The notes: generated by a model not told the origin, from the letters alone. A stretch of DNA of 27,240 nucleotides from JBLHGU01 sp047615875 (GCA_047615875.1 JBLHGU010000053.1:1-27240), one strand, 5' to 3'; shown: positions 1-8,215, counted from the stretch's first letter. Numbers and translations are program-made.

Positions 1-1
1 T

Positions 2-967
2 GACGGTGGTTTTCTAATTACCGAGCGACCCGGTAGTTTGATTCATATTAAAGCCGATGGCTCTATTATTGATATCAAAAATCTTCCGCAAATAGACACT
101 GTCGGACAGGGTGGTCTGCATGATGTGTTACTGGACTCTGATTTTGCTATCAATGGTCGAATATATCTTTGCTATGCCGCTGGTGGCTTCAGCGGCTTTG
201 GTACTGAGCTGGCGAGTGCTGTGCTAGGTGGAGATCGTCTAAGTCAGGTTAAGGTGCTGTTTGAAGCAGAGCCAAAATCTCAGGGAGGCAGGCATTTTGG
301 TTGTCGAATTGTGATGGGTAAAGATGACCACCTTTATCTTAGTCTTGGCGACAGGGGCAATCGAAAAAACCCGCAGAATACCAACACGCACCCTGGATCC
401 ATCATTCGCATAACTAAGCAAGGAGAGGTGCCTTTGGATAATCCTTTCCTGCAGCGGCCAGATCACCGTCCGGAGCTATACAGTATTGGCAATCGCAATC
501 CTCAAGGCATGGCACTGCATCCAGAAAGTGGTGAAGTGTGGGCCCATGAACATGGTCCACAGGGCGGCGATGAATTAAATATTATTCGCGCCGGCAACAA
601 CTACGGCTGGCCGGTAATTACTTATGGCGCAAACTATGGCAGTGGCAGCAAAATTGGCGATGGCACCCATAAAAAAGGCATGCAACAACCGATCTATTAT
701 TGGGTTCCTTCTATTGCGCCATCGGGGATGAGTTTTTACCGTGGCAAAGCATTTCCGCGGTGGAAAAATAGTCTTTTCGTGGGTTCGCTTAAATTCAGAT
801 TGCTGGTGCGTCTGGAGATACAGGGCAATAAGGTAGTTAGTGAGGAACGCATGTTGCAAGATCAGTTGGGCCGAATACGCGATGTACGTACTGGGCCGGA
901 TGGTTTGGTCTATTTGCTGACGGATAGTGGTAACGGGCAGCTGGTGCGTTTACGTCCGGTCGATTAG
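2..967 (+). CDS. PQQ-dependent soluble aldose (sugar) dehydrogenase, 5' end missing
   Basis: This is the C-terminal part of a periplasmic PQQ-dependent sugar dehydrogenase of the YliI/Asd (GSDH, sorbosone dehydrogenase) family, a six-bladed beta-propeller that oxidises aldoses. The reading frame is open from base 2 and begins with DGGFLITERPGSLIHI, the family's first blade, so the gene starts left of the window. The TTG at 38 is not its start. Family motifs in order are GGRHFG followed by LYLSLGDRG (PQQ/catalytic-His region), IGNRNPQGMALHP, AHEHGPQGGDELN, NNYGWPVITYG, and a C-terminal LGRIRDVRTGPDGLVYLLTD. It ends 10 bases from the convergent gene at 978, with no obvious terminator between them. 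The family call is firm. The natural sugar substrate cannot be read from the sequence. Confidence 0.9.
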   Translation, partial: DGGFLITERPGSLIHIKADGSIIDIKNLPQIDTVGQGGLHDVLLDSDFAINGRIYLCYAAGGFSGFGTELASAVLGGDRLSQVKVLFEAEPKSQGGRHFGCRIVMGKDDHLYLSLGDRGNRKNPQNTNTHPGSIIRITKQGEVPLDNPFLQRPDHRPELYSIGNRNPQGMALHPESGEVWAHEHGPQGGDELNIIRAGNNYGWPVITYGANYGSGSKIGDGTHKKGMQQPIYYWVPSIAPSGMSFYRGKAFPRWKNSLFVGSLKFRLLVRLEIQGNKVVSEERMLQDQLGRIRDVRTGPDGLVYLLTDSGNGQLVRLRPVD

Positions 968-977
968 ATTACCCCTG

Positions 978-2390
978 CTAATTCTGGGTTTCTTTAATCT
1001 CAAGGTTTACTAACTGCCCTACTGTTAGTGGTCGCACAGGTGGCCGGATATTGTAGTGACCAATGTCTGATACCGATCGACCCGTTTGCTGGGACATTAG
1101 CTGGCTTACGGTATTACCACATAAACGTCCCAGGCAGGGCCCCATGCCGCAGCGAGTAAATGCCTTGGCCTGATTGGGTCCCATACATCCCTGGGCTACG
1201 ACTTTACGTAGTTCCCCAGCAGTGACTTCTTCGCAACGGCATACAGTAGTCTGATCATCTGGTGGCGTTTTGAACCAGGCTAGCGGCTGGTAATGAGCAT
1301 CAATAAATTGCCGTACCCTGGTGATCTTGTTTTGATCTCTGCCGAAGTTAGAGAGTAACGACTTGAGTTTGTTTTCTTCCAGTAAGCCTAGCTGATTGGC
1401 AACTTGATGCCCAATGTGACGCCCTTTCAATTCCGCACCTTCTGCTCCGTATATGGCGTCGGCATCGCCTGCGATAGAAATGCCAGCCACAGTGCTTGCA
1501 CCACCTGAGGTCAGCTTTGGTGCCCAGTAGCATTGCTTTTCGGACCACACATGTTTGCAGCCTGCGGCCAGGGCCAAATGGGAATTAGGCACGACACCAT
1601 CATGTGCCAGCAATACATCTACCTCTGAACTTGAGGATAAATTACTAGAGGTAAAAGAGACCCGCTCGACACGGTCATTGCCGGTGGCAGATATTTTTTG
1701 TAAACCAAAGTGGTGTTTGATGCCGGCTCGCCCGATTTGTCTTAACCACGCTACGCCTTTCATCAATGCGCTTGAATCTGCTACTAAGGCGCTAAGCAAA
1801 TTCAACCAATGATTAAAATGAACTCGTTTAGCGGCACTATCCAGAATCATATATGGCTTGACTCCTGCAGCAAGCATTTGGGTTGCGTATAGGTAAAGCA
1901 AAGGCCCGGTGCCTGCCAGAATAACTTTTCCCTCAGGAATAAGAGCGGATTCTTTTAGCATGGTTTGTGCCGCTCCCACTGACATAACCCCAGGTAGAGT
2001 CCAACCGGGAAAGGGCGTGGGCCGTTCCATCGCGCCAGTGGCCAGAATGATGTGTCGTGGGTTTAGCAGTTCTGCACCGCTGGTGCTGGATAGTCCGATT
2101 CTTGGTGATTCGCCTTGCCCGGAGATATCCCACACTGAGGTCGAATAGCTGCAATTAATACCGCTTTGAGAAAATCGTGTGCATAGTTTCAATCCTTCAG
2201 CATAGGCATTACCAAACAGCGGTAAGGAGTCAGGTCGGTTCGCCGACACTCGTTCTACAGCCCGATAAACTTGCCCTCCAGGTGCCGACTGTTCATCAAC
2301 GACTCGGACAACTGCACCATGCTCCTGCAACGCGAGAGCTGCTGACATGCCTGCCGGGCCGGCACCGACAATGACTACATCAGGATTCAT
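978..2390 (-). CDS. FAD/NAD(P)-binding subunit with BFD-type [2Fe-2S] domain (HcnB / opine oxidase subunit A-like)
   Basis: Large flavoprotein subunit of a heteromeric amino-acid, imino-acid or opine dehydrogenase (HcnB, OoxA/NoxA, hydroxyproline dehydrogenase alpha type). The N-terminal dinucleotide site is VIVGAGPAGMSAAL (residues 6-19). A second GxG region lies near VILAGTGPLLYLYA (156-169), and a FAD-closing motif near GISIAGDADAIYGAE. The C-terminal BFD-like domain carries C384-x-C386, then C414-x4-C419 plus C424 (TRCGMGPCLGRLC), which are ligands for an iron-sulfur cluster. Length (470 aa) is normal. It is the last gene of a three-gene minus-strand unit; its start overlaps the small ferredoxin-like gene by 11 bases, implying translational coupling. 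Substrate unknown. The unit order (DAO-type subunit, small Fe-S subunit, this subunit) differs from hcnABC, so cyanide synthesis is not assumed. Confidence 0.85.
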   Translation of the reverse strand: MNPDVVIVGAGPAGMSAALALQEHGAVVRVVDEQSAPGGQVYRAVERVSANRPDSLPLFGNAYAEGLKLCTRFSQSGINCSYSTSVWDISGQGESPRIGLSSTSGAELLNPRHIILATGAMERPTPFPGWTLPGVMSVGAAQTMLKESALIPEGKVILAGTGPLLYLYATQMLAAGVKPYMILDSAAKRVHFNHWLNLLSALVADSSALMKGVAWLRQIGRAGIKHHFGLQKISATGNDRVERVSFTSSNLSSSSEVDVLLAHDGVVPNSHLALAAGCKHVWSEKQCYWAPKLTSGGASTVAGISIAGDADAIYGAEGAELKGRHIGHQVANQLGLLEENKLKSLLSNFGRDQNKITRVRQFIDAHYQPLAWFKTPPDDQTTVCRCEEVTAGELRKVVAQGCMGPNQAKAFTRCGMGPCLGRLCGNTVSQLMSQQTGRSVSDIGHYNIRPPVRPLTVGQLVNLEIKETQN

Positions 2391-2685
2391 CTACAACTCC
2401 TGAGTTAGGTAGTCCGTTCTGTCTACGTATCTGCATGCCGTCGCGAGCAGGTTGACGGCAGGCCTGCTGATTGGGCATACCATTAATTTCTACCAGACAC
2501 TCAAAGCAATTACCAATCATGCAATAGGGCGCCCGAGGTAAGTTAGACAGCACAGTATCTCGAAAAGACAAAAAACCTGCCGCTAATAGTGCCGCCGCTA
2601 ATGAATCCCCGGCTTCAGCAATAATCTGCTGATCTTCGAAAGAAAACTGTACCGGATTAGCAATGGGGACTAAGCGTTTAAACAT
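2380..2685 (-). CDS. Small (2Fe-2S)-binding subunit (HcnA-like)
   Basis: A 101-aa ferredoxin-like subunit of the same flavin dehydrogenase. A beta-grasp fold is suggested by VQFSFEDQQIIAEAGDSLAAALLAAG. The cluster-binding stretch APYCMIGNCFECLVEING followed by QQAC gives the C-x4-C-x2-C...C spacing seen in HcnA and the small subunits of opine and hydroxyproline dehydrogenases. It would relay electrons from the flavin of the DAO-type subunit. Its ATG overlaps the end of the upstream DAO-type gene by 8 bases, and its own end overlaps the HcnB-like gene by 11 bases. The three products are therefore almost certainly made in concert. Length is typical for the family. Confidence 0.87.
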   Translation of the reverse strand: MFKRLVPIANPVQFSFEDQQIIAEAGDSLAAALLAAGFLSFRDTVLSNLPRAPYCMIGNCFECLVEINGMPNQQACRQPARDGMQIRRQNGLPNSGVVDES

Positions 2686-3784
2686 GGAATCGATCCGGAT
2701 GAAAAACCTGAAACTGTTCTGGAATTACGCCATTTTTTACCCACTGACTAACAATCAACGCGTGATTTGCCGCCAGGGTAACGCCACTATGACAAGCGAA
2801 GGAAAAGGCGCCGGGGTGGCTTTCTGATTGCTGATAAACGGGGAACCCGTCCGGCGTCATAATTCTCAATGCGGCCCAGGTTCGTTGTATGCGTAAATTG
2901 TTTAACAGTGGGAAAGCCTGTGCACTACAAGCGGCAACTTCTTGTAATGTTTTTGTGTCGGTTTTTAGATCATAGCCAACATCGCGAGAAGATGCACCGA
3001 GCATAAGGTTTCCCTCATCTGTCTGGCGCATAACGTTGGTTGGATAAGGCAGAAAAGGGGCAACTTTCTCGGTAATGAGAATTTGACCCTGGTCAGGGAA
3101 TATCGGCACATCCAAACCCAGTTGTTCGCCCAATATTTTCGATCCATGGCCAGCGGCCACGATTACTTTCTCTGATCGTGCGACTGTTGCTCCATCCGTA
3201 CTTTGTATTTCAAAGCCTCCATCGCAGTTGCTTACTCTTGATATTGGCGTTAGCGGTTTATACGAACCGCCCTTGTCCTGAAAGCCCTGCTGTAGCGCAC
3301 GTAATAACTTTAAGGGGTCACAATGGCCATCATGAGCGCAATAGCTCGCACCGTCGACTTTACCTACCTGGGGGATATGAGATTTTAGCGCAGCATAATC
3401 CAGCAGTTCATAGTCATAGCCTTTATCACCAGCGTCTGCGCGCATTGTCTCAAGCATGGTCTGATTTTTCTCAGACTCTGTTTCGTCCAGACAAATAACG
3501 AAGCCACCCGGTTTATGGTAGTGGGTATCGATACCAGTTTCCTTCTGCAACTGTTCGGCGAAACCCGTCCAGAGCCTGGAAGACTCCAGCGACCATTGGG
3601 CATATTCCGGCATTGCCGATCCCTTGCCCTGAACCCAAACCAGGCCAAAGTTACCACGGGCGGTTCGAATGGCGTTGTCGCCTTCATCAAATATCACCGT
3701 GCGTAATCCAAGACAGGCTAATCCCCAGCCAAACGCCGCACCAAGTAAACCGCCACCAACAATGGCTAGATCGAAATCTTTCAT
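2678..3784 (-). CDS. DAO-family FAD-dependent oxidoreductase (HcnC / opine oxidase subunit B-like)
   Basis: Catalytic FAD subunit of the three-part dehydrogenase. The N-terminal Rossmann motif is LAIVGGGLLGAAFGWGLA (residues 6-23), followed by the conserved GNFGLVWVQGKG, which is characteristic of the HcnC/OoxB/D-hydroxyproline dehydrogenase branch of the DAO (PF01266) family. Later motifs include VIVAAGHGS and the C-terminal FAD-binding stretch RTWAALRIMTPDGFPVY. It would oxidise the alpha C-N bond of an amino acid, N-substituted amino acid or opine and pass electrons through the [2Fe-2S] subunits to the quinone pool. It is the first gene of the unit, ATG at 3784. No strong Shine-Dalgarno sequence is visible. 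Length (368 aa) is normal. The actual substrate is not deducible. Confidence 0.87.
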   Translation of the reverse strand: MKDFDLAIVGGGLLGAAFGWGLACLGLRTVIFDEGDNAIRTARGNFGLVWVQGKGSAMPEYAQWSLESSRLWTGFAEQLQKETGIDTHYHKPGGFVICLDETESEKNQTMLETMRADAGDKGYDYELLDYAALKSHIPQVGKVDGASYCAHDGHCDPLKLLRALQQGFQDKGGSYKPLTPISRVSNCDGGFEIQSTDGATVARSEKVIVAAGHGSKILGEQLGLDVPIFPDQGQILITEKVAPFLPYPTNVMRQTDEGNLMLGASSRDVGYDLKTDTKTLQEVAACSAQAFPLLNNLRIQRTWAALRIMTPDGFPVYQQSESHPGAFSFACHSGVTLAANHALIVSQWVKNGVIPEQFQVFHPDRFHV

Positions 3785-3803
3785 ATTCTGACTAATTTTT
3801 GCA

Positions 3804-4400
3804 TTAGAAAGTCCAAATTGCTGTTAGTCCCAGACCCTTGCTAAGCAAGGAAATATTCGGCACCCAGCGTGGAACGTCAAGGCCGATTAGTCGCCAGGTA
3901 TCCAGGGCCGCGGGAATAGCAAGCGCGGCGGCTATTTTACCGCGGGACCAGCCAGTTGCCTCGTGTATTCCAGTTACATCGCCGTCATCATGGTCATACA
4001 AGATCGTTAAATAAGCAGCGCTAACCAGAATTTGAGATAGTACGAGACCAGCTCTGAATGAGGAAAGGGATGTTTTCTGCTCTTCTGACTTTCTTAACAG
4101 ACTCTCCGATATCAGCCATTGAACCTGAACCCCTGCACTGGCCAATCGCGCACGATCCTGGTCGGATAAATTTTCATCGGGATAAAAAATAGTCACCCCA
4201 TCATAGTCCACTTCCCGATCGAGTATTTCCGCCAGCCCAATATGCCCGAGTTCGTGTAAGGCAATGCCAGCAAGGGCTCCACCAGTCACAGATTTCCATT
4301 GGCTTTCAGTGCCGATATCCCAGTTTTGTGCGAAGCTGGCAGGATGTAGAAATACTCCCAGAACAACCAATATATAAGACCAGTATTGATGATGTCTCAT
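3804..4400 (-). CDS. Small exported/membrane protein with HELGH (HExxH) motif
   Basis: I do not recognise a named family. The 198-aa product opens with a signal peptide or anchor (MRHHQYWSYILVVLGVFLHP, then ASFAQ), placing it in the periplasm or inner membrane. Residues 49-53 are HELGH within a hydrophobic helix (GALAGIALHELGHIGLAE). This is the HExxH zinc-metallopeptidase signature as arranged in membrane-embedded M50-like proteases. A second hydrophobic segment (AGLVLSQILVSAAYLTILY, 117-135) is followed by an acidic run YDHDDGDV. The ATG overlaps the stop of the DUF364-type gene in an ATGA arrangement, so the two are translationally coupled. The metal-site call rests only on the short motif and its membrane context; a second metal ligand was not identified with confidence. 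Confidence 0.6.
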   Translation of the reverse strand: MRHHQYWSYILVVLGVFLHPASFAQNWDIGTESQWKSVTGGALAGIALHELGHIGLAEILDREVDYDGVTIFYPDENLSDQDRARLASAGVQVQWLISESLLRKSEEQKTSLSSFRAGLVLSQILVSAAYLTILYDHDDGDVTGIHEATGWSRGKIAAALAIPAALDTWRLIGLDVPRWVPNISLLSKGLGLTAIWTF

Positions 4401-5227
4401 AATTTAATACCTTGCGCAAGCGCCTTAAAACCAGGGTAGGTATCCTTCGTCAACGCGTACTTGGTTACAGTTCCCGACCAGTCAATGTCATCGTTGCAGC
4501 GCTGTTCCAATAAAGCATAGTCATTAACTACCGAACCACCAATAACTGATATGCCTTTCTCAAATAGAGGGTCAGGAAAACAGCCGGTTGAGGGGCCGAG
4601 TAAAGCAACCTGTTCTGCCGCTTTACAATGGTTGAGTATTTCGTCGACGGTATCGTTGATTAGAGTTGATGCTGTGCAAAGTATTTTATTGCACTGTGCT
4701 AACTGCGATACATCCAGAGTTACTGTGAATTCCTCATCTTGCTGAACCAGTTGTTTATCCAACTCAATTACAGTTAAGGGAATTTGTTGTTTACGCAGTT
4801 TCTTAACCAGGGCAGGGAAGAATCCCACCATGCCGACATGATCGCTTTTCTTGAAGTCAAAGTTACCCAGAGGATTAAGCGCATCGGGTGGATTGAATTT
4901 GCACTGCTTGAAGAAGAATTGAGAAATGGCGTTTATGGCGCCGAGGCCGATGGCCCGGTCATTGAGGTCCTGACTTAAGAACAGTCTAGCCATCTCAATT
5001 GGCCTCTTGGGCAGCGCGTCTAAGGTTACAGATTGCCGTGCATCCGGCAACAAAGTGAAAAAGAACCCGGTGCTGTTGTCCTGAAGAACTACCAGGCCGA
5101 ATTTTCTGCTTTTTCGGTTGTGCCGATTCTCTGGCGGAAAATACACATGGCTTATCTCCGGCAAGTCGAAGTGTCGGTTTACCTCTTCACAAAGAGTGAA
5201 CAATTGTCTGGCGAGAGACGATCCCAC
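4397..5227 (-). CDS. DUF364 / DUF4213-type protein (putative heavy-metal chelation domain family)
   Basis: 276-aa cytoplasmic protein. The C-terminal half fits DUF364: the strand-helix CTASTLINDTVDEIL (184-198), then VALLGPSTGCFPDPLFEKG (207-225) and VIGGSVVND (228-236). That is a Rossmann-like phosphate/anion-binding arrangement. The N-terminal part, with RAIGLGAINAIS (91-102), fits the DUF4213 enolase-N-terminus-like domain usually fused to it. Family members sit beside metal or corrinoid transport genes, but no such genes are seen here. The start is GTG at 5227, preceded by a GGAG at suitable spacing. The gene is coupled to the HELGH protein gene by an ATGA overlap, suggesting joint function. 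Biochemical role unknown. Confidence 0.72.
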   Translation of the reverse strand: MGSSLARQLFTLCEEVNRHFDLPEISHVYFPPENRHNRKSRKFGLVVLQDNSTGFFFTLLPDARQSVTLDALPKRPIEMARLFLSQDLNDRAIGLGAINAISQFFFKQCKFNPPDALNPLGNFDFKKSDHVGMVGFFPALVKKLRKQQIPLTVIELDKQLVQQDEEFTVTLDVSQLAQCNKILCTASTLINDTVDEILNHCKAAEQVALLGPSTGCFPDPLFEKGISVIGGSVVNDYALLEQRCNDDIDWSGTVTKYALTKDTYPGFKALAQGIKL

Positions 5228-5278
5228 GAATACTCCGGTTATTGCAAAATAGGGCTACGACACGTGGTCGATTAGCAA

Positions 5279-5749
5279 ATGGTCAATGTCAGTTTTTTCG
5301 GTCAAGTGCCAGATGAATTTTATGGCACAATAGCCGGCATGTTAAGTAATCAAAACACCGTAAACTTCCGTGTCAATCTGTCGGGCTTCGACAAATTGAT
5401 GCCGGATGTCGATGCCAACAGGGTGTATGTATCCCGATTAGTGCATCAGCTCGATGGCGGTAAAGTTGTCTATTGTACACGTAGCCGACAGTTGTATTTT
5501 TGGGAACCTGAAAATGGCCCACTAAGGTCTGTGATTGAAAGCGCACTTAAGTCGAAACAACTGCCCTGTCTCGATCAGCCTGTTCAACTAGATAATATGG
5601 GCGTGTTTATGAAACCACGAAAAGTGACACTTGAAGACGATGCTTTACAGGTAGTTATAACCGCGCTACGGCTGAGTGGTGTTAAGGTTCAGTTTAATCA
5701 ATCAGCCCATCATCAATTACAACAACAGCCCCTGGACGACGAGTCATGA
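5279..5749 (+). CDS. Conserved-looking hypothetical protein
   Basis: 156-aa soluble protein that I do not recognise. No signal peptide or membrane segment is visible. It is mixed alpha/beta with a basic, Gln/His-rich tail (HHQLQQQPLDDES). Coding status is supported by its position: it diverges by about 50 bases from the DUF364 gene, and its TGA overlaps the next start in an ATGA junction (5746-5749). That makes it the first gene of a three-gene plus-strand unit with the NnrU-family and methyltransferase genes. No clear Shine-Dalgarno sequence precedes the ATG at 5279. No function is proposed. Confidence 0.6.
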   Translation: MVNVSFFGQVPDEFYGTIAGMLSNQNTVNFRVNLSGFDKLMPDVDANRVYVSRLVHQLDGGKVVYCTRSRQLYFWEPENGPLRSVIESALKSKQLPCLDQPVQLDNMGVFMKPRKVTLEDDALQVVITALRLSGVKVQFNQSAHHQLQQQPLDDES

Positions 5750-6300
5750 GTATTTTAGTTACCGGACTGATTATATTTTTTCTGATCCACGCAGTGCCGA
5801 TGTTTCCCGCGATGAAAGGGGGTGTCAAATCCAGGCTTGGCGAAAATGGCTACAAGGGATTGTTCTCTGTCATTTCATTACTCAGTCTGGGTCTGATTAT
5901 TTGGGGGAAATCTGTTGCCCCTTTTGAGCCTGTATGGCAGGAGCCTCTGCTGCCCCGAACAGTGAGCTATCTGTTGGTATTGATGGCATTCATCCTGCTT
6001 CCCGCAGCTAACATGCCAACTAATATCAAACGGTTTACTCGCCACCCTATGTTATGGGGCATAGTTTGCTGGGCTTTGGCGCATTTAAATGTGAATGGTG
6101 ATAAAGCATCGATTCTTCTATTTGGAGGCTTTCTTGTTTATTCAATTGTGGCAATGATTTCATCTAATGCCCGTGGCGCAACCTATTCGCAACAAGTGCA
6201 GCCGGTTAAGAAAGATATTGTTGTGGTGGTCGCTGGAATTACGGTCTATGCGGTAGTGTTTTATTTTCACGGTAGCCTGTTTGGCTACCCTTTGGGATAA
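5746..6300 (+). CDS. NnrU family integral membrane protein
   Basis: 184-aa polytopic membrane protein of the NnrU family (PF07298). Hydrophobic segments lie near residues 2-20, 39-55, 70-90, 101-115, 124-140 and 157-175. The family signatures are present: IFFLIHAVPMFPAMK at the N-terminus, the GENGYKGLFSVISL loop, and TRHPMLWGIVCWALAHL in the middle. NnrU was named from nitrite/nitric-oxide reduction loci, but most members have no proven role, and no denitrification gene is visible here. The ATG overlaps the preceding stop (ATGA), and the methyltransferase gene starts 5 bases after its stop, so the three are probably one operon. Confidence 0.85.
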   Translation: MSILVTGLIIFFLIHAVPMFPAMKGGVKSRLGENGYKGLFSVISLLSLGLIIWGKSVAPFEPVWQEPLLPRTVSYLLVLMAFILLPAANMPTNIKRFTRHPMLWGIVCWALAHLNVNGDKASILLFGGFLVYSIVAMISSNARGATYSQQVQPVKKDIVVVVAGITVYAVVFYFHGSLFGYPLG

Positions 6301-6305
6301 GCTAC

Positions 6306-7073
6306 ATGGTTGAATATCACGATGCTTTTGTTAACGGTTTGGAATGGATGTGGGGCGAAGGCTTTATGTCACCGGGCGGTGCAGAAGAGACGGCCGTATT
6401 GCTCGGCAACACACCGGTTGCCGGTAAGCAGGTTCTGGATATCGGTTGCGGGATAGCTGGAGTGGATATCGCTCTGGTACAGAATCACCAGGCCGCGAAG
6501 GTTATTGGTATTGATATTGATGCGTACTTACTGCGTCGTGGTCGGGAACTGGTGACTAGCAAAGGGTTGCAAGATCGTATTGTCCTTAAGCAAGTTGAGC
6601 CAGGCGCTTTAGAATTCGAGTCCTCAAGCCTTGATATTGTCTTTAGCAAGGACTCGCTGGTTCATGTACGAAATAAATCTGCTATTTATGCAGAGATATT
6701 CAGAATTTTGAAACCCGGCGGATATATGGCCGTTGGAGACTGGCTCGGTAATGGCCTTGAGCCTACTACTGAAATGTTAGCCTGGTTGGATGTTTTCGGT
6801 ACAAATGTTAGCCTGGATACTCTGCATTATTGTGTGGACCTGACTCGTCAGGCAGGTTTTGTCGATATTGATTTTGCAGATCGTAATACCTGGTATGCAG
6901 CTGATATGCGTAAAGAAATTGCCTCTATTAGCGGCGATAATTTTCCCAGCTTGGTGGAAGCTATCGGTGAAGATGCAGCAACCCAACGGCTGATAAGTTC
7001 AACCGCCAAGTTAAAGGTGGTCGAAGGTGGTGAATTGCGGCCAGGACACATTCGGGCCAGAAAACCAATGTAA
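6306..7073 (+). CDS. SAM-dependent methyltransferase, phosphoethanolamine N-methyltransferase-like
   Basis: 255-aa class I methyltransferase. Motif I is VLDIGCGIAGVDIAL (43-57); the acidic motif II end is VIGIDID (66-72). The post-motif FSKDSLVHVRNKSAIYAEI (113-131) and LKPGGYMAVGDWL (135-147) resemble the PEAMT/phospho-base methyltransferase group, as does the N-terminal lead-in LEWMWGEGFMSPGGAEET. Such enzymes methylate phosphoethanolamine toward phosphocholine, although related bacterial enzymes methylate other amines. It is the third gene of a tightly spaced unit behind NnrU. A GGATAAG just upstream may serve as ribosome-binding site. It ends 11 bases from the convergent dioxygenase. Fold certain, substrate inferred. 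Confidence 0.78.
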   Translation: MVEYHDAFVNGLEWMWGEGFMSPGGAEETAVLLGNTPVAGKQVLDIGCGIAGVDIALVQNHQAAKVIGIDIDAYLLRRGRELVTSKGLQDRIVLKQVEPGALEFESSSLDIVFSKDSLVHVRNKSAIYAEIFRILKPGGYMAVGDWLGNGLEPTTEMLAWLDVFGTNVSLDTLHYCVDLTRQAGFVDIDFADRNTWYAADMRKEIASISGDNFPSLVEAIGEDAATQRLISSTAKLKVVEGGELRPGHIRARKPM

Positions 7074-7084
7074 CCGTCGATGCT

Positions 7085-8215
7085 TCAGACGTTTTGTTTC
7101 AGCACTTTATAGCGGCTTGAGAAAACATCGCGATCCATATAACAGTGGCGCATATGGCGCTCTCCGGTGCTGGTATCGAAGGCGGTTCTGCCGTGCAGAA
7201 TTCTATAATTGTCCCATATCAGTCCTTCTCCGGGATTGAGTTTTAATTGATAGTTCATTGCATCGGAAAAGATTATTTCCGCAAAGCGTTGGCGGGCAGC
7301 GTAATATTGATCAAGTTCGTTGCTGCTTAACGGCGGGACCTGCTCCGTACGATTGGAGAAGCGAATTCTCTTCAGGTTATTTTCCAGATCCAGTTCTATC
7401 AGAGCGCCGCTGTCTTCCAGAATTGCGCTAGCTTCGGCATGACGAAAATTGGGTTTAATTCGGCATAACGCATTAAATGCCGATGGATCTGACTTGTGCA
7501 GTGATTGTGCAGCATGGAAACCATCTACCATGGTCGATTCCCCACCAACCGCACTATTCTTTAAGCAATGCATGATGATGTAACCGGGGCCCGGGTGACG
7601 ATAAGGATTGTCTGCATGGGGTGATAGTGCCTGGGCGGTCATGGTCAGGTCGTAGGGATTTGGGATGTTCATGACATCTGTGGTGCGACCCCAGTTAGTT
7701 TCACGAGCGGGTCCTATTCGATTGGAGAATCGCTCCACTTCGTCCACATCTACTGGTATTCCCCTGACCAGTGCAAATCCGTATTCCACGACATGTTCCA
7801 TCAAGCTAAGTAATTTAAGTTCTGAGTTCATTACCTCCTGAACGTCAAATATGATCGGTGATTCTAGTGTCGCACCCCAATAGGTTCTTTGCTTATCAGG
7901 ATCCAGAGGCCTTGGTTGGTCCATAGAAAGGCGAAGGTTCTCCGAGCTAAACTCGCATTCGTGTCCATCGGAAAAGCTTAGAACCAGATTCTGTTTTTGC
8001 TGTAGAGCGGCTTTGGTAATGGATAGGTCGAGGGGTAAAAATGCGGCTTCCGTTTTACGTAGTCCAGTGCCAGCATCCCGATTATCTGGATGATTGCTAA
8101 ATTCTCGTAACCAAACGGGGTGAAATGTATGTGTTTTGCCGTCCTTCCATTCAATGAGTAGACCGGTTGGGGCTATCTCAACGGCTAAGATTTCAAAGTG
8201 CTTTGTGCTGCTCAT
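7085..8215 (-). CDS. Gamma-butyrobetaine hydroxylase-like Fe(II)/2-oxoglutarate dioxygenase
   Basis: 376-aa TauD/TfdA-fold oxygenase of the gamma-butyrobetaine/trimethyllysine hydroxylase group. An N-terminal GBBH-like domain (about 8-100, with HPVWLRE) precedes the double-stranded beta-helix. Iron ligands are H200 and D202 in LSPHADNPYR and H341 in WDNYRILHGRTAF; the 2-oxoglutarate-binding Arg lies shortly after (ERHMRHCY). In BBOX-type enzymes the N-terminal domain binds zinc with a Cys cluster (WLRDxCxCxxC-like). Here the equivalent stretch is WLREFSNHPDNRDAG with no cysteine, so that zinc site appears lost. This makes classic carnitine synthesis less certain; a different betaine or amine acid substrate is possible. 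It stands alone, with the GFA gene upstream on the same strand. Confidence 0.83.
   Translation of the reverse strand: MSSTKHFEILAVEIAPTGLLIEWKDGKTHTFHPVWLREFSNHPDNRDAGTGLRKTEAAFLPLDLSITKAALQQKQNLVLSFSDGHECEFSSENLRLSMDQPRPLDPDKQRTYWGATLESPIIFDVQEVMNSELKLLSLMEHVVEYGFALVRGIPVDVDEVERFSNRIGPARETNWGRTTDVMNIPNPYDLTMTAQALSPHADNPYRHPGPGYIIMHCLKNSAVGGESTMVDGFHAAQSLHKSDPSAFNALCRIKPNFRHAEASAILEDSGALIELDLENNLKRIRFSNRTEQVPPLSSNELDQYYAARQRFAEIIFSDAMNYQLKLNPGEGLIWDNYRILHGRTAFDTSTGERHMRHCYMDRDVFSSRYKVLKQNV

Noticed and set aside
978..3784. Calling the three-gene unit hydrogen cyanide synthase hcnABC
   Set aside because: Gene order differs and the same subunits occur in opine, hydroxyproline and other dehydrogenases. 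The sequence does not single out glycine as substrate.
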